From an uncultured Coriobacteriaceae bacterium (GTDB taxonomy: Bacteria > Actinomycetota > Coriobacteriia > Coriobacteriales > QAMH01), in NCBI GenBank assembly GCA_902783925.1, contig CACZSV010000089.1, positions 1 to 7,176 on the forward strand: a DNA stretch of 7,176 nt, given 5' to 3'. Below the pieces are notes generated by a model, which saw only the letters and a list, made by a program, of their open reading frames with translations, was not told the DNA's origin and ran no database searches. The position numbers were made by a program, and so were the translations under genes. Below, one piece after another: positions 6,538 through 7,176 of the stretch (the stretch's first letter is position 1; the number at the start of each line of letters is the position of its first letter).

Positions 6538-7176
6538 GCTGCGATTAGTTCCTTCAGGTCGTCAATATAGTCCTCGATTATCTGGGGCCTGTCTGTACTC
6601 GCGTCAATGCATATGTCGGCGAATTCGTCGTAAAGCTTCTCGTTGATGGAGTCGACGAGCACGGATGCCATGCAATGGTTGCGCTGTTCGAATTCGCGAA
6701 TGGATGCGTCGGCTAGTAAAGCCTGTATAAAAGAATGCTCAAGAGGTGTCAGATGCTCTGTCGTGCATGGCAGCGATGAGGAAGAGCATGCTCCGTGCTC
6801 AAACAGTCCTGAGCTCGCGTGGGAGCGCCACTGGCGCTCCCTGCTCGTGCGGAACTGCGCCGGAACATGCTCTTCCTCATCGCAAGTTGTCGCAACTGCG
6901 CAGAGACTCTGCTCCTCAGCACGTTCATTGTCGCGTGCCTCAACTTTTTCTTCGCGAATCGGGGTCTGAAGGAGGGGGTTAGTGCTGGGAGCAGCTGTTG
7001 CTTCAAACTCGTCTTCTACGATGAGCTTTTCGCAGGTCGACTCCGCGGCAATGCGAATATGGTCGAGCTTGCTGAAGTCGATGTGTACGGCGCGGGCCTG
7101 AGCGGCGCGTCTTTTCTCGATAAGCTGTACGGCCGTCGCTTCGAGATCTTTTACGATGTACTTGGTCTTGATGCGC
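6534..7176 (-). CDS. sngA: Shango-type TerB-C domain protein SngA (3' part only)
   Basis: An open frame of 213 residues enters from the right edge (first full codon at 7175) and ends in TGA at 6536-6534. Its protein has the pattern of the TerB-C domain: HIDFSKLDHIRIAAESTCEK (about residues 32-51), then TPLEHSFIQALLAD, then SVLVDSINEKLYDEFADICI and PQIIEDYIDDLKELI at the C-terminus. The start, and any TerB-N and TerB core domains, are outside the window. TerB-type proteins are found with this ATPase and helicase in Shango. Between the two TerB-C segments is a charged linker (EEKVEARDNERAEEQ) followed by a palindromic element that encodes about residues 98-135, including CDEEEHVPAQFRTSRERE. No stop codon is created and the conserved end is intact, so the gene is probably functional. 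The best-fitting frame is this one, not the Met-initiated frame at 7006-6749. Confidence 0.82.
   Translation of the reverse strand, partial: RIKTKYIVKDLEATAVQLIEKRRAAQARAVHIDFSKLDHIRIAAESTCEKLIVEDEFEATAAPSTNPLLQTPIREEKVEARDNERAEEQSLCAVATTCDEEEHVPAQFRTSRERQWRSHASSGLFEHGACSSSSLPCTTEHLTPLEHSFIQALLADASIREFEQRNHCMASVLVDSINEKLYDEFADICIDASTDRPQIIEDYIDDLKELIAA
6773..6883. repeat. Intragenic palindromic element, copy 2 (inside sngA)
   Basis: The core at 6789-6864 (76 bp) is shared with the element in sngC. The outer arms 6773-6795 and 6861-6883 are inverted repeats with 22 of 23 positions matching. Inside them, CAGTCC (6804-6809) pairs with GGAACTG (6851-6857, one bulge), GAGC (6811-6814) pairs with GCTC (6843-6846), and GGGAGCGCC (6821-6829) pairs perfectly with GGCGCTCCC (6833-6841) around an ACT loop. 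The whole 111 bp can fold into one long imperfect hairpin. It is read through in the sngA frame without a stop. No transposase or direct target duplication is seen. This is the better-preserved of the two copies. Confidence 0.88.

Noticed and set aside
4255..6883. The two repeats as CRISPR units or recombination att sites
   Set aside because: Only two good copies occur, about 2.5 kb apart, in separate genes and with hairpin symmetry. There is no spacer periodicity, integrase or cas gene.
6749..7006. A Met-initiated minus-strand frame over the sngA region
   Set aside because: It is out of phase with the TerB-C reading frame, which runs open from the window edge to the ATGA overlap. It is only the alternative reading of the repeat.
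2727..7176. A BREX type 2 system
   Set aside because: The ATPase and helicase are BrxD/BrxHI-like, but the partner gene is a TerB-C protein and no PglZ, PglX, PglW or large BrxC is present. Shango fits better.

Overview
The window looks like moderately GC-rich actinobacterial DNA, most likely from class Coriobacteriia (Eggerthellaceae/Collinsella-like). This rests on two things seen by eye: the codon use, and the style of the first gene, an EAL domain followed by divergent PAS-like modules, a layout I associate with gut Coriobacteriia. The taxonomic call is an inference.

Layout, left to right. (1) Positions 1-1443, plus strand: the 3' part of a c-di-GMP phosphodiesterase (EAL domain plus two PAS-like regions). 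Its 5' end lies outside the window. A short convergent gap with a possible terminator follows. (2) Positions 1516-2643, minus strand: a complete malate/L-lactate dehydrogenase-type (Ldh_2 family) oxidoreductase. (3) Positions 2727-7176, minus strand: a tightly packed three-gene module. Its transcription order is a TerB-C-domain protein (3' part only, running off the right edge), then a BrxC/BrxD-like P-loop ATPase, then an Lhr/BrxHI-like DEIH-box helicase. The first two genes overlap by an ATGA, and the last two are 7 bp apart. This gene set and order match the anti-phage defence system Shango (sngA-sngB-sngC). It is the defence system of the window.

The least expected feature is a palindromic repeat inside two of the defence genes. 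A 75-76 bp core, with 69 of 76 aligned columns identical, lies within sngC (core 4264-4338) and within sngA (core 6789-6864). Each copy sits at the centre of a long hairpin whose outer arms are complementary within the copy but differ in sequence between the copies. Both host ORFs stay open through the insert, in different reading frames. A third, degenerate half-copy lies next to the first one in sngC. In sngC the inserts fall in a low-complexity linker between the two RecA-like lobes; in sngA they fall in a charged linker ahead of the last TerB-C segment. This looks like a mobile or self-propagating intragenic palindromic element that tolerates insertion into protein linkers.

There are no RNA genes, CRISPR arrays, transposase genes or att sites that I can support, and there is no gene-free stretch above 100 bp.
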